Of a stretch of DNA of 64,000 bases, positions 10,495-21,458 are shown one piece after another. The position numbers were made by a program, and so were the translations under genes. The notes below the pieces were generated by a model. The model saw only the letters and a list, made by a program, of their open reading frames with translations, was not told the origin of the DNA and did not search any database. Positions within the stretch are counted from its first letter, which is position 1; each line of letters begins with the position of its first letter. This stretch comes from Aliishimia ponticola (GTDB taxonomy: Bacteria > Pseudomonadota > Alphaproteobacteria > Rhodobacterales > Rhodobacteraceae), in contig NZ_SRKY01000001.1 of the NCBI RefSeq assembly GCF_004803475.1, positions 558,001 through 622,000 on the forward strand, written 5' to 3'.

Positions 10495-10553
10495 CGTAGG
10501 AGTTGAACATGGGTCGTTTTCCGCGACCATTGGTTGAGCGGGGCCGGTGCCTG

Positions 10554-10922
10554 TCACTCGAACGCGGTGGTCACATAGACGCTGAGACTGGCGATATCGT
10601 CATCCGACAGTTTCTTGGCGTGCTGGATCATCAGGATGGAATTGGGGCCGATCTTTTCTCCCGCGCGGTAGCGTTCCAGCCGCTCTGTAATATAGGCGGG
10701 GTCTTTGTCTGACAGGCTTGGATAGCTGGCCGCGCCTTGGGCCTTGTTGCCATGACAGGCCCGGCAGGATTTGCGGAAAATCTTCTCTGCCACCTCCAGA
10801 TCGATCTGGCGTGTGGCTTCCGTTTCCGCGGTGTCGGTTGTCGGCGTGTCGCTGGCCAAAGCGCTGCTTGCACCTGCCGCGCCCAATAGGGCAACGACCG
10901 CAAGCGGTCCGTAGTTGAACAT
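10554..10922 (-). CDS. Class I c-type cytochrome, periplasmic
   Basis: A 122-residue protein. The start at 10922 has GAGGGAGGAAA upstream and opens a signal peptide ending in ALAS. Mature residues include the haem-binding CRACH motif (KSCRACHGNKAQG), and a likely axial methionine lies in ILMIQHAKKLSDDDI. The fold resembles small soluble cytochromes of the c-553/c4 type. It sits upstream of, and on the same strand as, the PQQ-type dehydrogenase (168 bp apart), which suggests it takes electrons from that enzyme. The pairing is inferred from position. Confidence 0.85.
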   Translation of the reverse strand: MFNYGPLAVVALLGAAGASSALASDTPTTDTAETEATRQIDLEVAEKIFRKSCRACHGNKAQGAASYPSLSDKDPAYITERLERYRAGEKIGPNSILMIQHAKKLSDDDIASLSVYVTTAFE

Positions 10923-11065
10923 CCGGTTTCCTCCCTCAAGGATAATGACATTCAACTTAAGCGCGCAGGCCCGCGCGTCCACAACTATCTGGACGGGCAG
11001 CGCCGGGGCCAAACATCAAACGTAAGGCGCGCGATGCGCGACATGGCCACATTTCAGGGAAGTAG

Positions 11066-11155
11066 TGGCGGAGAGACAGGGATTCGAACCCTGGGTGGGC
11101 TTGCACCCACAACGGTTTTCGAGACCGCCCCGTTCGACCACTCCGGCACCTCTCC
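11066..11155 (-). tRNA. tRNA-Ser(CGA)
   Basis: Read on the minus strand the sequence folds as a class II tRNA. The 7-bp acceptor stem starts GGAGAGG and pairs with TCTCTCC, followed by discriminator G and an encoded CCA. The T-arm reads GGTTCGAATCC. The anticodon loop is CTCGAAA, giving anticodon CGA, and there is a long variable arm as expected for serine. Confidence 0.95.
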
Positions 11156-11361
11156 GCGGGGGTCAGGGCGCTCTGTAGAGTCTCTTGCAGAGCGAGACAA
11201 GCAAAAAGAGTGGCAAAAAGAGCGGCAAAAATCATCGCCCCGATCCTGGCGCACGCAGATGTGCAATCATCGATGCCCGGACCTCTTGCTCTGATCGCGG
11301 GCGCGCTTAACTTTGTGTTAAGGTGCAGGAATTGCTTTTCGGTGGAATAGGGGGCGCAAGG

Positions 11362-12195
11362 ATGTCTTTGATGCAGCGAGTGTTGACGGTGGCGGCGTTC
11401 ACCTGCGCGGTGGTGGCGGGTACGGCGTCGCTGGCGTTGGATCGCGGCAGGCTCGAAGCGTTTCTGGAAACCACCGGGTTCGATGTGTCGCTGGAAAGCA
11501 TCCGGTTGAGTGCCGAAAGCGCGCCTGCGATGTTGGGCATGGGCACCAAGGATTTCGGGGATCAATGGACGCGCCTCGCCGAGGAGGTGTTCGACGTGGA
11601 TCTGATGCAGGGCATGGCGCTGGATATTCTCGACAAGACGCTGGAGCCGGATGTGCTGGATCATGCGCAGGCGTTCTATGCCTCTGGCCTTGGACAACGG
11701 ATCGTTCAGGCGGAAAACGCATCGCATCTGGTGGAGGATGAGGACGCCAAATCCGAAGCCGGGCAGGCGATTTTCGCGGCGCTGGTTCAGCACGGATCGG
11801 ACCGGGTCGAAAGCTTCAAGCGGATGCTGGGCGCGACGGAAAGCGCGGACAGTTCAGTGCGCGCGGTCCACGAAATTCAAATCCGCTTCTTGATGGCCGC
11901 CGCCGTGGCCGAGGTGATCGAGCTGCGCGTCGACGAGGACCAGCTGCGCGACATTCTCGCCCAGCAGGAGCCAGACCTGCGCCGCCAGATGCAATTATCG
12001 TCGCTCGCCTCTGCGGCCTATACCTATCAGGCATTTTCCGATGAGGAGGTCGATTCCTATGCTGCGGCGCTTGAGCACCCCCATATGAAGGACCTGTACG
12101 CGCTGATGAACGCCGTGCAATATGAGGTCATGGCGAACCGTTTTGAAACTTTGGCCGGGCGACTGGCTGACCTGACGCAAAGCAGCGATCTGTGA
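11362..12195 (+). CDS. DUF2059 domain protein, secreted (first of a pair)
   Basis: A 277-residue protein. The ATG at 11362 follows GGGGGCGCAAGG and begins a signal peptide (RVLTVAAFTCAVVAGTASLA). The remainder is alpha-helical. The motif ALDILDKTLEPDVLDHAQAF and the later FYASGLGQRI segment match DUF2059, a periplasmic family of unknown function. The stop codon overlaps the GTG start of a second DUF2059 gene, so the two are translationally coupled and probably arose by tandem duplication. Confidence 0.75.
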   Translation: MSLMQRVLTVAAFTCAVVAGTASLALDRGRLEAFLETTGFDVSLESIRLSAESAPAMLGMGTKDFGDQWTRLAEEVFDVDLMQGMALDILDKTLEPDVLDHAQAFYASGLGQRIVQAENASHLVEDEDAKSEAGQAIFAALVQHGSDRVESFKRMLGATESADSSVRAVHEIQIRFLMAAAVAEVIELRVDEDQLRDILAQQEPDLRRQMQLSSLASAAYTYQAFSDEEVDSYAAALEHPHMKDLYALMNAVQYEVMANRFETLAGRLADLTQSSDL

Positions 12196-13004
12196 TCCGG
12201 GCGGCGGTTGCGTCTGTGGCGTTGATGCTTGCGCCGACATTGCTTTGGGCGGATGCGCAGCTGACGCGGCTGTATGATCTGCTGGAATTCGATGCCTATC
12301 TTGAGGTCACGCGCATCGAGGGCATGCGAGAGATCGAAGACGGTGCGCCAGAGATGCTGGGCCGTTCGGCCGATGGGGGCTATCTGGCGCAGATGGCGCG
12401 GGTCTATGATGCCGACCGGATGCGCGAGACGATCCTGTATCACCTGGAACGCGGCCTTAACTCGCAGCAGATCGACGCGGCGCTGGTCTTTTTCGGCAGC
12501 GATCTTGGGATGCGCATCACAGAGTTCGAGGTCGCCGCGCGCCGTGCCATTTCCGATACGGATGTGGAAGAAAGCGCGCGCGATGCCTGGCTTCGCGCCG
12601 AGGAAACGCATCCGTGGCTCAGCGCGCGCATCCATGATTTCATCGACGTGTCCGACCTGATCGAACGGAACGTGTCAGGCGCGCTCAATTCCAACCTGCG
12701 GTTCTATCAGGGGCTTGTCGATGGTGGTTCCATCGAACTGACGCAAGATGAAATGCTGATCGAGGTCTGGGCCCAGGAACCGGCCTTGCGAGACGATACG
12801 GAAAGCTGGATGGGCGGCTATCTGTTGCTGGCCTATCAGCCGCTGTCGCAAACCGACATCACCGACTATCTGGCGTTCTGGAAAACCGATACCGGGCGGG
12901 CGCTGAACGCGGCGGTGTTCGCGGGTTACAACGCGCTCTATGATGAGATTTCCTATGCCACCGGGCGGATCATCGCGCTGAACGTCGACACGCAGGAACT
13001 TTGA
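12192..13004 (+). CDS. DUF2059 domain protein, secreted (second of a pair)
   Basis: A 270-residue protein starting at a GTG that overlaps the previous stop (GTGA). The N-terminus is a signal peptide (AAVASVALMLAPTLLWA). The body again carries the DUF2059 pattern (ILYHLERGLNSQQIDAALVF, FFGSDLGMRI). It is similar in length and layout to the upstream gene but clearly diverged. The two products may form a heteromeric periplasmic complex; this is a guess from gene coupling. Confidence 0.75.
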   Translation: MIRAAVASVALMLAPTLLWADAQLTRLYDLLEFDAYLEVTRIEGMREIEDGAPEMLGRSADGGYLAQMARVYDADRMRETILYHLERGLNSQQIDAALVFFGSDLGMRITEFEVAARRAISDTDVEESARDAWLRAEETHPWLSARIHDFIDVSDLIERNVSGALNSNLRFYQGLVDGGSIELTQDEMLIEVWAQEPALRDDTESWMGGYLLLAYQPLSQTDITDYLAFWKTDTGRALNAAVFAGYNALYDEISYATGRIIALNVDTQEL

Positions 13005-13018
13005 TCGCGGAAATTGCC

Positions 13019-13047
13019 TTGACTTAAGAGCGGCCGCGGATCATAAG
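13019..13047 (+). promoter_or_regulatory. Putative promoter of rplU-rpmA
   Basis: TTGACT (13019-13024), a 17-bp spacer, then CATAAG (13042-13047). It leaves a leader of about 130 nt before rplU, which could hold autoregulatory structure. Confidence 0.45.
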
Positions 13048-13183
13048 CCCGCATCCCGGCAGAGGCGACTCTGAGCGGGTTTATCTCAATTACGCGACTA
13101 AGCGCGCTGTCCGAGGTGGGCGAGAGGCCCGAAAACACCCGATCCGGGGACCACAGGACGCGGAAGATGTGAAGGAAAGACAG

Positions 13184-13840
13184 ATGTTCGCAGTCCTGAA
13201 AACGGGCGGCAAGCAGTACAAAGTTGCTTCTGGGGACACTCTCCAGGTGGAACGACTGGCCGCTGACGCAGGTGAAACAGTACAATTCAACGACATCCTG
13301 ATGCTGGGCGGTGACAAGACCGTCGTTGGCGCCCCGTTCGTGGACGGCGCCGCAGTGCAGGCCGAAGTCGTCGACCAGATCAAGGGCGAGAAGGTGATTC
13401 ACTTCGTGAAGCGCCGTCGTAAGCACTCGTCCAAGCGCACCAAGGGTCACCGTCAGCAACTGACGCTCCTGCGCGTGACAGACATCCTCGCATCCGGTGG
13501 GGACAAGTCCGGCGTGAAAGCGGCTGTTGGTGCAGGTTCCGTGGCAGCGGTTGCCGTCGCAGCAGCGCCCAAGAAAGCGACCAAGAAAGCAGCGGCCCCG
13601 AAGGCTGACGCACCGAAGGCCGAAGCGCCCGCAGCAGGCGGCGCGGACGACCTGAAACAGCTGTCCGGCGTTGGCCCGGCGCTTGAGAAGAAACTGCACG
13701 AGGCGGGTGTAACCACCTTCGCGCAGATTGCAGCATGGACCGAAGAGGACGTTGCTGCTATGGACGAGAAACTGTCTTTCAAAGGCCGGATCGAGCGTGA
13801 AGGCTGGATCGAACAGGCCAAAGAAAAGACTCAAGGCTAA
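13184..13840 (+). CDS. rplU: 50S ribosomal protein L21 with C-terminal helix-hairpin-helix extension
   Basis: A 218-residue protein; L21 itself is about 103 residues ([18 protein letters not shown] through [12 protein letters not shown]). The start at 13184 has GAAGGAAAG upstream. After L21 comes an Ala/Lys/Pro-rich linker (~residues 115-155) and then a domain reading [22 protein letters not shown], a helix-hairpin-helix of the kind found in DNA-binding or NADH-dehydrogenase-associated extensions. This long form is common in Rhodobacterales. The protein binds 23S rRNA in the large subunit; the role of the extension is not known. rpmA follows after 12 nt. Confidence 0.95.
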   Translation: MFAVLKTGGKQYKVASGDTLQVERLAADAGETVQFNDILMLGGDKTVVGAPFVDGAAVQAEVVDQIKGEKVIHFVKRRRKHSSKRTKGHRQQLTLLRVTDILASGGDKSGVKAAVGAGSVAAVAVAAAPKKATKKAAAPKADAPKAEAPAAGGADDLKQLSGVGPALEKKLHEAGVTTFAQIAAWTEEDVAAMDEKLSFKGRIEREGWIEQAKEKTQG

Positions 13841-13852
13841 GGAGAGAGACGA

Positions 13853-14122
13853 ATGGCACATAAAAAAGCAGGCGGTTCCTCCCGTAACGGTCGCGACTCT
13901 GCGGGCCGTCGCCTTGGCGTGAAGCTTTATGGCGGCCAAGCCGCGATTCCGGGCAACATCATCGTGCGTCAGCGCGGCACCAAGTTCTGGCCGGGCCAGG
14001 GCGTTGGCATGGGCAAAGACCACACGATCTTTGCAACCACGCAGGGCGCCGTCACGTTCCACAAGGGTCTGAAGGGCCGAACCTTCATTTCCGTTCTCCC
14101 AGCGGTGGAGGCTGCGGAGTAA
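13853..14122 (+). CDS. rpmA: 50S ribosomal protein L27
   Basis: An 89-residue protein of the usual length, starting [20 protein letters not shown], the conserved flexible N-terminus that reaches the peptidyl-transferase centre. GGAGAGAGACGA precedes the start. It is co-transcribed with rplU, and a good terminator follows it. Confidence 0.98.
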   Translation: MAHKKAGGSSRNGRDSAGRRLGVKLYGGQAAIPGNIIVRQRGTKFWPGQGVGMGKDHTIFATTQGAVTFHKGLKGRTFISVLPAVEAAE

Positions 14123-14150
14123 GCCGAACCTCACAAGGCGAATAGTTTCA

Positions 14151-14186
14151 GGGGATCGGCGGAAACGCCGGTCCCCTTTCTCGTTT
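14151..14186 (+). terminator. Rho-independent terminator after rpmA
   Basis: An 11-bp stem (GGGGATCGGCG at 14151-14161 with CGCCGGTCCCC at 14166-14176, one G-T pair) closed by a GAAA tetraloop and followed by TTTCTCGTTT. Confidence 0.75.
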
Positions 14187-14233
14187 CCGCCTGTCACCCT
14201 CGAACAACGCCGCCCCGACACAGGAGCCAGACC

Positions 14234-14785
14234 ATGACATCCGAGGAAAAACCTGTCCTGACCGGGCCGCGGGTCACATTGCGTGGCGCGCGGGACACGG
14301 ATGTGGAGGCGCGGTTCCGGCTTGGCAATTCCGTCGAAATCCAGCGCATGTTCGGCACCGATCCGGGGCAGATCCGCGAACTGACGATGGATGCTGCCAA
14401 GGCGTGGGTCGAAAGCCAGAAGAAAGAGCAATACGGCTGGATCATCGAAGCCGATGGCGCGCTGTTGGGGGCGGTGCGTCTGCATACGCTCAATCTGGTG
14501 GATTTGCGGGCCAATATCGCCATCGGCCTGCTGAGCGAGGCACATCTGAACAAGGGCTACGGCACCGAAACGCTGCGGCTTCTTGCGGGCTATGCCTTTG
14601 ACGTGATGGGGCTGCATCGGCTGACAGGCCGGGTGCTGGATTTCAATGCGCGCGCTGTCGCGTCCTATATCAAGGTCGGTTTCAAGGAGGAGGGGCGCGA
14701 GCGCGAGTCCGCCCGGATCGGCGATGCGTGGCATGACGATATCATTATCGGCCTGCTCAGTCAGGATTTGGAGCGATTGCCATGA
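14234..14785 (+). CDS. GNAT family N-acetyltransferase (RimJ/SpeG-like)
   Basis: A 183-residue protein with the GNAT fold. It opens with TGPRVTLRGARDTDVEARF. The acetyl-CoA-binding motif A is at ~100-120 (IAIGLLSEAHLNKGYGTETL), and motif B (NARAVASYIKVGF) follows. This pattern matches the RimJ/RimL/SpeG subgroup, which acetylates protein N-termini, polyamines or small amines. The substrate is unknown. It is preceded by an ACCATG context with GGAGCC and lies between the ribosomal genes and a second GNAT gene. Confidence 0.85.
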   Translation: MTSEEKPVLTGPRVTLRGARDTDVEARFRLGNSVEIQRMFGTDPGQIRELTMDAAKAWVESQKKEQYGWIIEADGALLGAVRLHTLNLVDLRANIAIGLLSEAHLNKGYGTETLRLLAGYAFDVMGLHRLTGRVLDFNARAVASYIKVGFKEEGRERESARIGDAWHDDIIIGLLSQDLERLP

Positions 14786-14974
14786 CCGCGCTGACAGCCA
14801 CGGACGTATGGCGCGTTAACCGCTTTGTGACGCAGGCGCATGTAATAGGTGCCGAACCGGTGCACGCTGCTTCCCGGATTGCAGCGCGCGGCGTCAATCC
14901 CAATATACATACCCCGTTTGGCGCGTTCGCCGCGCCTTATTCGGTGTCCAGTCTGGTCAGGGAGGAAACTGACA

Positions 14975-15514
14975 ATGATGCTTGAAACCGTGGTGACTCA
15001 ACCCGCCATCGAAACCGAAAGGTTCGTTCTGCGGCCTTTGCGCCGGTCCGACGAGGGCAAGATCGGCCATTACGCTGCCGATGAGCGTGTCGCGCGGATG
15101 ACAACGTCGATTCCGCACCCGTTGCCGCCCGGCGTCACCGAAAATTTCGTGACACGCGCGCTGGCAGAGGACCGGACTGAGGATATCTGGGCGATGGATG
15201 CCTCTGCGTCGGGCGGGGATGAGCTGATGGGCCTGATCGCGCTGGAACGGCTGGATCGGAACCAGTCCGAGATCGGCTATTGGGTCGCGCCGCCCTTCTG
15301 GAACGAAGGCATCGCCCAAGCCGCGGTGGAGGCGCTGGTGAATGCCAACCCGTTCGGCAATGATGCGATCTTCGCGTCCGTGTTTCAGGACAATCTGGCC
15401 TCGGCCAAAGTGCTGACCAATGCCGGTTTCGTCTATCTCGGCGATGCAGAGAGTTTCTCTGTCGCGCGGGATGCAACTGTCCCCACTTGGACCTACTCGA
15501 AAAAACTCCGATAG
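14975..15514 (+). CDS. GNAT family N-acetyltransferase (RimJ-like)
   Basis: A 179-residue protein. The start at 14975 has GGAGGAAACTGAC just upstream, which excludes the longer open frame. It begins IETERFVLRPLRRSDEGKI. The conserved IGYWVAPPFWNEGIAQAAVEA is the acetyl-CoA site, and NLASAKVLTNAGFVYLG is motif B. It lies 32 nt upstream of obgE on the same strand, as a GNAT gene often does in this order. The substrate is unknown. Confidence 0.85.
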   Translation: MMLETVVTQPAIETERFVLRPLRRSDEGKIGHYAADERVARMTTSIPHPLPPGVTENFVTRALAEDRTEDIWAMDASASGGDELMGLIALERLDRNQSEIGYWVAPPFWNEGIAQAAVEALVNANPFGNDAIFASVFQDNLASAKVLTNAGFVYLGDAESFSVARDATVPTWTYSKKLR

Positions 15515-15537
15515 ACGCCGGGCGTTAACGGGGCTAG

Positions 15538-17672
<2,135 letters not shown>

Positions 17673-17696
17673 GCGGACCTCTGGAGGGGACAAGAC

Positions 17697-18156
17697 ATGA
17701 AAGACCTGATCGATATTCCCGCCGTCATGGCGCAGATCGGCGCAGATGCCAAAGCCGCGGCCGCCGAACTGGCCTTTGCCACGGCAGAGCGGAAGCACGC
17801 GGCCCTGATTTCGGCGGCGGAGCATGTCTGGGCGTCGCGGGCTGATATCATCGCCGCCAATGCCAAGGATTTGGAATTTGGTCGCGACAAGGGGCTGAGC
17901 CCGGCGATGATGGACCGGCTGACGCTGGATGAGGACCGTATTCGCGGTATCGTGGACGGTCTGCGCGCGGTGGCAGAGCAGCCCGATCCCGTCGGGGCGG
18001 TTCTGGCCGAATGGGATCAGCCGAATGGTCTGAACATCAAGCGCGTGCGCACGCCACTGGGGGTGATCGGGGTCATCTATGAATCGCGGCCCAATGTGAC
18101 GGCGGATGCCGGGGCGCTGTGCCTGAAGTCGGGCAATGCGGTGATCCTGCAAGGAA
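17697..18156 (+). pseudogene. proA: 5'-fragment of glutamate-5-semialdehyde dehydrogenase (proA), truncated
   Basis: The first ~153 residues are clear Pro[47 protein letters not shown] and [13 protein letters not shown]. Homology stops at about 18155, where a normal protein would continue GGSES. The frame then runs ~60 more residues antisense to a chpT fragment (stop at 18344). A full ProA is about 420 residues, so ~265 are missing, including the catalytic cysteine. GGAGGGGACAAGAC precedes the start. As it stands the product cannot make glutamate-5-semialdehyde. Either a deletion joined proA to chpT or the assembly is wrong here. Confidence 0.85.
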
Positions 18157-18486
18157 CAGTATCCGCACGATACGGCGCGGCACCGCTTCTTCCGCGTCCC
18201 AATGGATTGTTAACTTGCTGGCGCGTGTCATATCCGTCAGCACGCCGCGAATCTCGCGGGCAGAAACATCCTGTTCGCCCGCGGCCCCGAAGGCGAGGCG
18301 GAAAAAACGGATACGGGCGCTGGCATTATCGACGCTCTCGCTGATCAGGCTCAATTCCGGGCCGGACACGTCGCCGGACATGCCAAGAAGCTCCAGCCCA
18401 TTGTTGATCGCCCCGATAGGGGATATCAAATCGTGGCAAATACGGCTTCCGATCAGCGCTGCTAGGTCGGGGGACATGTTCGACAT
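18148..18486 (-). pseudogene. chpT: 5'-fragment of histidine phosphotransferase chpT, truncated
   Basis: The first ~112 residues match ChpT: LAALIGSRICHDLISPIGAI, with the phospho-accepting histidine, then NNGLELLGM and the paired helix [12 protein letters not shown]. After VRILFLA the homology ends at the proA junction, and the frame then reads antisense to proA, stopping at 18073. Intact ChpT is about 200 residues, so the pseudo-kinase ATP-domain-like half is lost. ChpT passes phosphate from CckA to CtrA. That relay is non-essential in many Rhodobacterales, where it controls motility and gene transfer agents. Confidence 0.8.
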
Positions 18487-18507
18487 TTAGGTTTCGTCCT
18501 TGGAAGT

Positions 18508-18693
18508 ATGACCGATCTGAACGCCATCTTCGCGCCTGGTATGCTTGTCGCGCACCCCGATCAGCCGGATTGGGGGACGGGACAGGTTCAATCCAACATC
18601 AACGGCAAGATCACCGTGAACTTCCCCGATCAAGGCAAAGTCGTGATTGATGGCACTCGGATAACTCTCATTCCCATAGTGATCCCTGATTAG
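18508..18693 (+). CDS. DUF3553 domain protein
   Basis: A 61-residue protein starting MTDLNAIFAPGMLVAHPDQP, with the DUF3553 pattern of a short SH3-like barrel (PDWGTGQVQSNINGKITVNF). It lies 21 bp from the chpT start, divergently, as in related genomes. The family is small and uncharacterised and resembles the C-terminal domain of some UvrD-type helicases. Confidence 0.8.
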   Translation: MTDLNAIFAPGMLVAHPDQPDWGTGQVQSNINGKITVNFPDQGKVVIDGTRITLIPIVIPD

Positions 18694-18801
18694 GGTTTAT
18701 GAAATGTTAACACAATCGCAGGTCCAAGTAAGGATTTCTGCGCACGTTGCCAATTCGGGTGGCTTTGGTTAGATGCTTTGCCACGTTTCGGGCGCAATGA
18801 T

Positions 18802-19575
18802 ATGGGCTGTTGCATGACGATCGGCTACGAAAAGGACGGGTACTCGGTCACGCTTGCGCAGAGCGAAGCGGACTTGGCGGCGGCGCAACGCCTGCGCTAC
18901 GACGTCTTCGTGGCCGAACTTGGGGCCGGGGGCGCGGATGTGGACCACGCGGCGGGCCGCGAGCAGGACGCCTTCGACGCCTTTGCCGATCATCTGCTGC
19001 TGCGCGACCTGGACACGGGCGAGGCCGTGGGCGTCTACCGCCTGCTGCGCCCGGAACAAGCCGCCAAGGCCGGTGCCTATTACACCGAAACCGAATATGA
19101 CCTGACGCCTCTCAAACGCTCGGGCCGGCGTCTGCTGGAACTGGGACGGTCCTGTATGCGGGCCGATCACCGGGGCGGGGCCGGGATGTTCCACCTGTGG
19201 ACCGGGCTTGCCCGCTATGTCGAATTGCACGGGTCTGAAATCCTGTTCGGCGTGGCCAGCCTGAAGGGAACCGATGCCGCCGAACTGGCCGGACCGCTCA
19301 GCCTGCTGCACCATATGTACCTTGCCCCCGAAGGTCTGCGCCCCCGTGCGCGGGATTATCAGCCGATGGACCTTTTGCCTGCCGACGCGCTGGATCGCCG
19401 CAGCGCCATGGTGCAGATGCCGTCGCTGATCAAATCCTACCTGCGGCTTGGCGGGCTTGTGGGCGAGGGCGCCTATGTCGATCGAAGCTTCAATTGCATC
19501 GATGTGTGCATGATCATGGACACCGACGCTCTCAACCAGCGCTTTGCCCGCCATTACAGGACTGCCGCTGAATGA
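18802..19575 (+). CDS. olsB: L-ornithine N(alpha)-acyltransferase (GNAT-like)
   Basis: About 257 residues. It transfers a 3-hydroxyacyl chain from ACP to ornithine, giving lyso-ornithine lipid. Family signs are LAAAQRLRYDVFVAELG near the start, LLELGRSCMRADHRGG and the C-terminal DVCMIMDTD. The start is uncertain: ATG at 18802 or 18814, with no strong ribosome binding site. The last bases overlap the olsA start (ATGA), giving the standard olsBA pair. No CTGTCA-type PHO box is seen in the 108 bp upstream. Confidence 0.88.
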   Translation: MGCCMTIGYEKDGYSVTLAQSEADLAAAQRLRYDVFVAELGAGGADVDHAAGREQDAFDAFADHLLLRDLDTGEAVGVYRLLRPEQAAKAGAYYTETEYDLTPLKRSGRRLLELGRSCMRADHRGGAGMFHLWTGLARYVELHGSEILFGVASLKGTDAAELAGPLSLLHHMYLAPEGLRPRARDYQPMDLLPADALDRRSAMVQMPSLIKSYLRLGGLVGEGAYVDRSFNCIDVCMIMDTDALNQRFARHYRTAAE

Positions 19576-20408
19576 CATCGCCGACATGGAGCGATGCGGA
19601 CGAGCCAGAGATCGAGCCCCCCACAATCTGGGGCTGGGTCCGGGCCGGATTGCGTGCCCTTCCGCTGATCCTGGTGATTGGCGTCGGGCTGGTGATCTTG
19701 CTGCTGCTGCGCCTTGTCGAACGTCCGCTATTCGGGATGGCGCGCCCGGTCACGCCGTGGATCACCGTTGCCGTGTGCCGTATCGCGCTTGTGGTTCTGG
19801 GGCTTGGCTACAGCCGGACCGGAGAGCCGATGCGCCACAAGGGCGCGCTGGTTGCGAACCATTCCAGTTGGCTCGACATTTTCGTGCTGAATGCCGCCGC
19901 GCCGCTTTACTTCGTGTCGAAGGCTGATGTGGCTGGGTGGCCGGGGATCGGCACGCTGGCCAAAAGCGTCGGCACCGTTTTCATCGCGCGCAACCGGCAA
20001 GAGGCAAAGCTGCATAACGCGGTGTTCGAGGACCGTCTGCTGGCCGGGCATACGCTGCTCTTTTTCCCCGAAGGCACCAGCACGGATGGCCTGCGTGTTC
20101 TGCCGTTCAAACCGACGCTGTTCCAGGCCTTCTTTTCGGACAGCCTGGAAGGCGAAATCGCGGTGCAGCCGGTGACGGTGATCTACCATGCGCCAGTGGG
20201 CGAGCCGGCCAATTTCTATGGCTGGTGGGGAGAGATGGAATTCGGCGCGCATCTGGTGCACACGCTGGCCGCACGCCGTCAGGGCCGGGTCGAAGTGCAT
20301 TACAGCCCGCCGATCCTGCTGAGCGCGGCGCAAAACCGCAAACTGCTCGCCGCCGAGTGCGAGGCCCAAATCCGCGCGATTCATGCAAAGGCGCTGACGT
20401 CGTCCTGA
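19572..20408 (+). CDS. olsA: Lyso-ornithine lipid O-acyltransferase (PlsC family)
   Basis: A 278-residue protein. It has an N-terminal transmembrane segment (LPLILVIGVGLVILLLLRLV), then the acyltransferase motifs NHSSWLDIF (the HX4D catalytic block as HSSWLD) and FFPEGTSTDG. With OlsB it completes ornithine lipid, a phosphorus-free membrane lipid. Its ATG overlaps the olsB stop. LPA acyltransferase (plsC) is the alternative, but the coupling to olsB favours olsA. Confidence 0.88.
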   Translation: MTSPTWSDADEPEIEPPTIWGWVRAGLRALPLILVIGVGLVILLLLRLVERPLFGMARPVTPWITVAVCRIALVVLGLGYSRTGEPMRHKGALVANHSSWLDIFVLNAAAPLYFVSKADVAGWPGIGTLAKSVGTVFIARNRQEAKLHNAVFEDRLLAGHTLLFFPEGTSTDGLRVLPFKPTLFQAFFSDSLEGEIAVQPVTVIYHAPVGEPANFYGWWGEMEFGAHLVHTLAARRQGRVEVHYSPPILLSAAQNRKLLAAECEAQIRAIHAKALTSS

Positions 20409-20414
20409 ATCCGC

Positions 20415-20443
20415 TTGCAATGCTGCCCGATGCCCCCTATACG
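20415..20443 (+). promoter_or_regulatory. Putative promoter of rpsB-tsf
   Basis: TTGCAA (20415-20420), a 17-bp spacer, then TATACG (20438-20443). It leaves a ~120-nt leader before rpsB. Confidence 0.5.
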
Positions 20444-20567
20444 CGCGCCATCGAAATCCGCTGGCGGGGTTGGGCCGTGTGAGGGAGACATCCTTACAGG
20501 TCCGCCGGTTGGCCCATCCGGGCTGAATTCCCCCGCCACGAGGCTTAAACCGGAAAGGAAAACGGAC

Positions 20568-21434
20568 ATGGCTCTTCCTGAGTTCACCATGCGCCAGCTG
20601 CTTGAAGCAGGCGTACACTTCGGCCACCAGACCCAACGCTGGAACCCCAAAATGGGGCAGTTCATCTATGGTGACCGTAACGGCATTCACATTCTCGACC
20701 TGACGCAGACGGTTCCGCTGCTGGACGCGGCGCTGAACGCGATCCGCGAAACCGTTGCAAAAGGCGGCCGCATCCTGTTCGTCGGCACCAAGCGCCAGGC
20801 CGCGCACCCGATCGCCGACGCTGCGGAGAAATGCGCGCAGTACTACATGAACCACCGCTGGCTCGGCGGCACGCTGACCAACTGGAACACCGTGTCCCAG
20901 TCGATCAACCGCCTGAAGTCCATCGATGAGCAAGCCGCCAACGGCTTTGACGGTCTGACCAAGAAAGAGCGTCTGGGCATGGAGCGTGACCACGCCAAGC
21001 TCAAAGCCTCCCTTGGCGGGATTCAGGAAATGGGCGGTCGCCCCGACCTGCTGTTCATCATCGACGTGAAAAAAGAAGCACTGGCCGTTGCCGAAGCGCG
21101 CAAGCTGGGTATCCCGATCGTTGCGGTCGTCGACACCAACTGCTCGCCCGATGGCATCGATTACCCGATCCCGGGCAACGACGACGCCGCACGTGCGATC
21201 TCGCTTTACTGCGATCTGGCATGCCGCGCCGCTCTGGACGGGATGACCGCGCAAATGGGCGCAGCCGGTATCGACCTTGGCGCGATGGACGAAGCTCCGG
21301 TTGAAGAACTGGCCGGCGAAACCGAAATCGGTGGTGCCAGCAGCGAAACCGTCCATGACGACGTGATGTCCAAGGACGCACCGCTGGACGAGCTGAAGTC
21401 CACCGAAGAAACCGTCGCTGACGCCCAGAGCTGA
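20568..21434 (+). CDS. rpsB: 30S ribosomal protein S2
   Basis: A 288-residue protein starting [21 protein letters not shown], with GGAAAGGA upstream. Conserved S2 motifs include [26 protein letters not shown] and [20 protein letters not shown]. It is about 40 residues longer than E. coli S2 because of an acidic tail. tsf follows after 72 bp, the classical rpsB-tsf order. Confidence 0.98.
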   Translation: MALPEFTMRQLLEAGVHFGHQTQRWNPKMGQFIYGDRNGIHILDLTQTVPLLDAALNAIRETVAKGGRILFVGTKRQAAHPIADAAEKCAQYYMNHRWLGGTLTNWNTVSQSINRLKSIDEQAANGFDGLTKKERLGMERDHAKLKASLGGIQEMGGRPDLLFIIDVKKEALAVAEARKLGIPIVAVVDTNCSPDGIDYPIPGNDDAARAISLYCDLACRAALDGMTAQMGAAGIDLGAMDEAPVEELAGETEIGGASSETVHDDVMSKDAPLDELKSTEETVADAQS

Positions 21435-21458
21435 GCGTAGCTTCACTGTCATGTTACC

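Noticed and set aside
14782-14985. A 67-codon frame overlapping the end of the first GNAT gene (ATGA) and the start of the second
   Set aside because: No domain or ribosome binding site of its own, and it overlaps the well-supported start at 14975; the overlap with the stop looks like chance.
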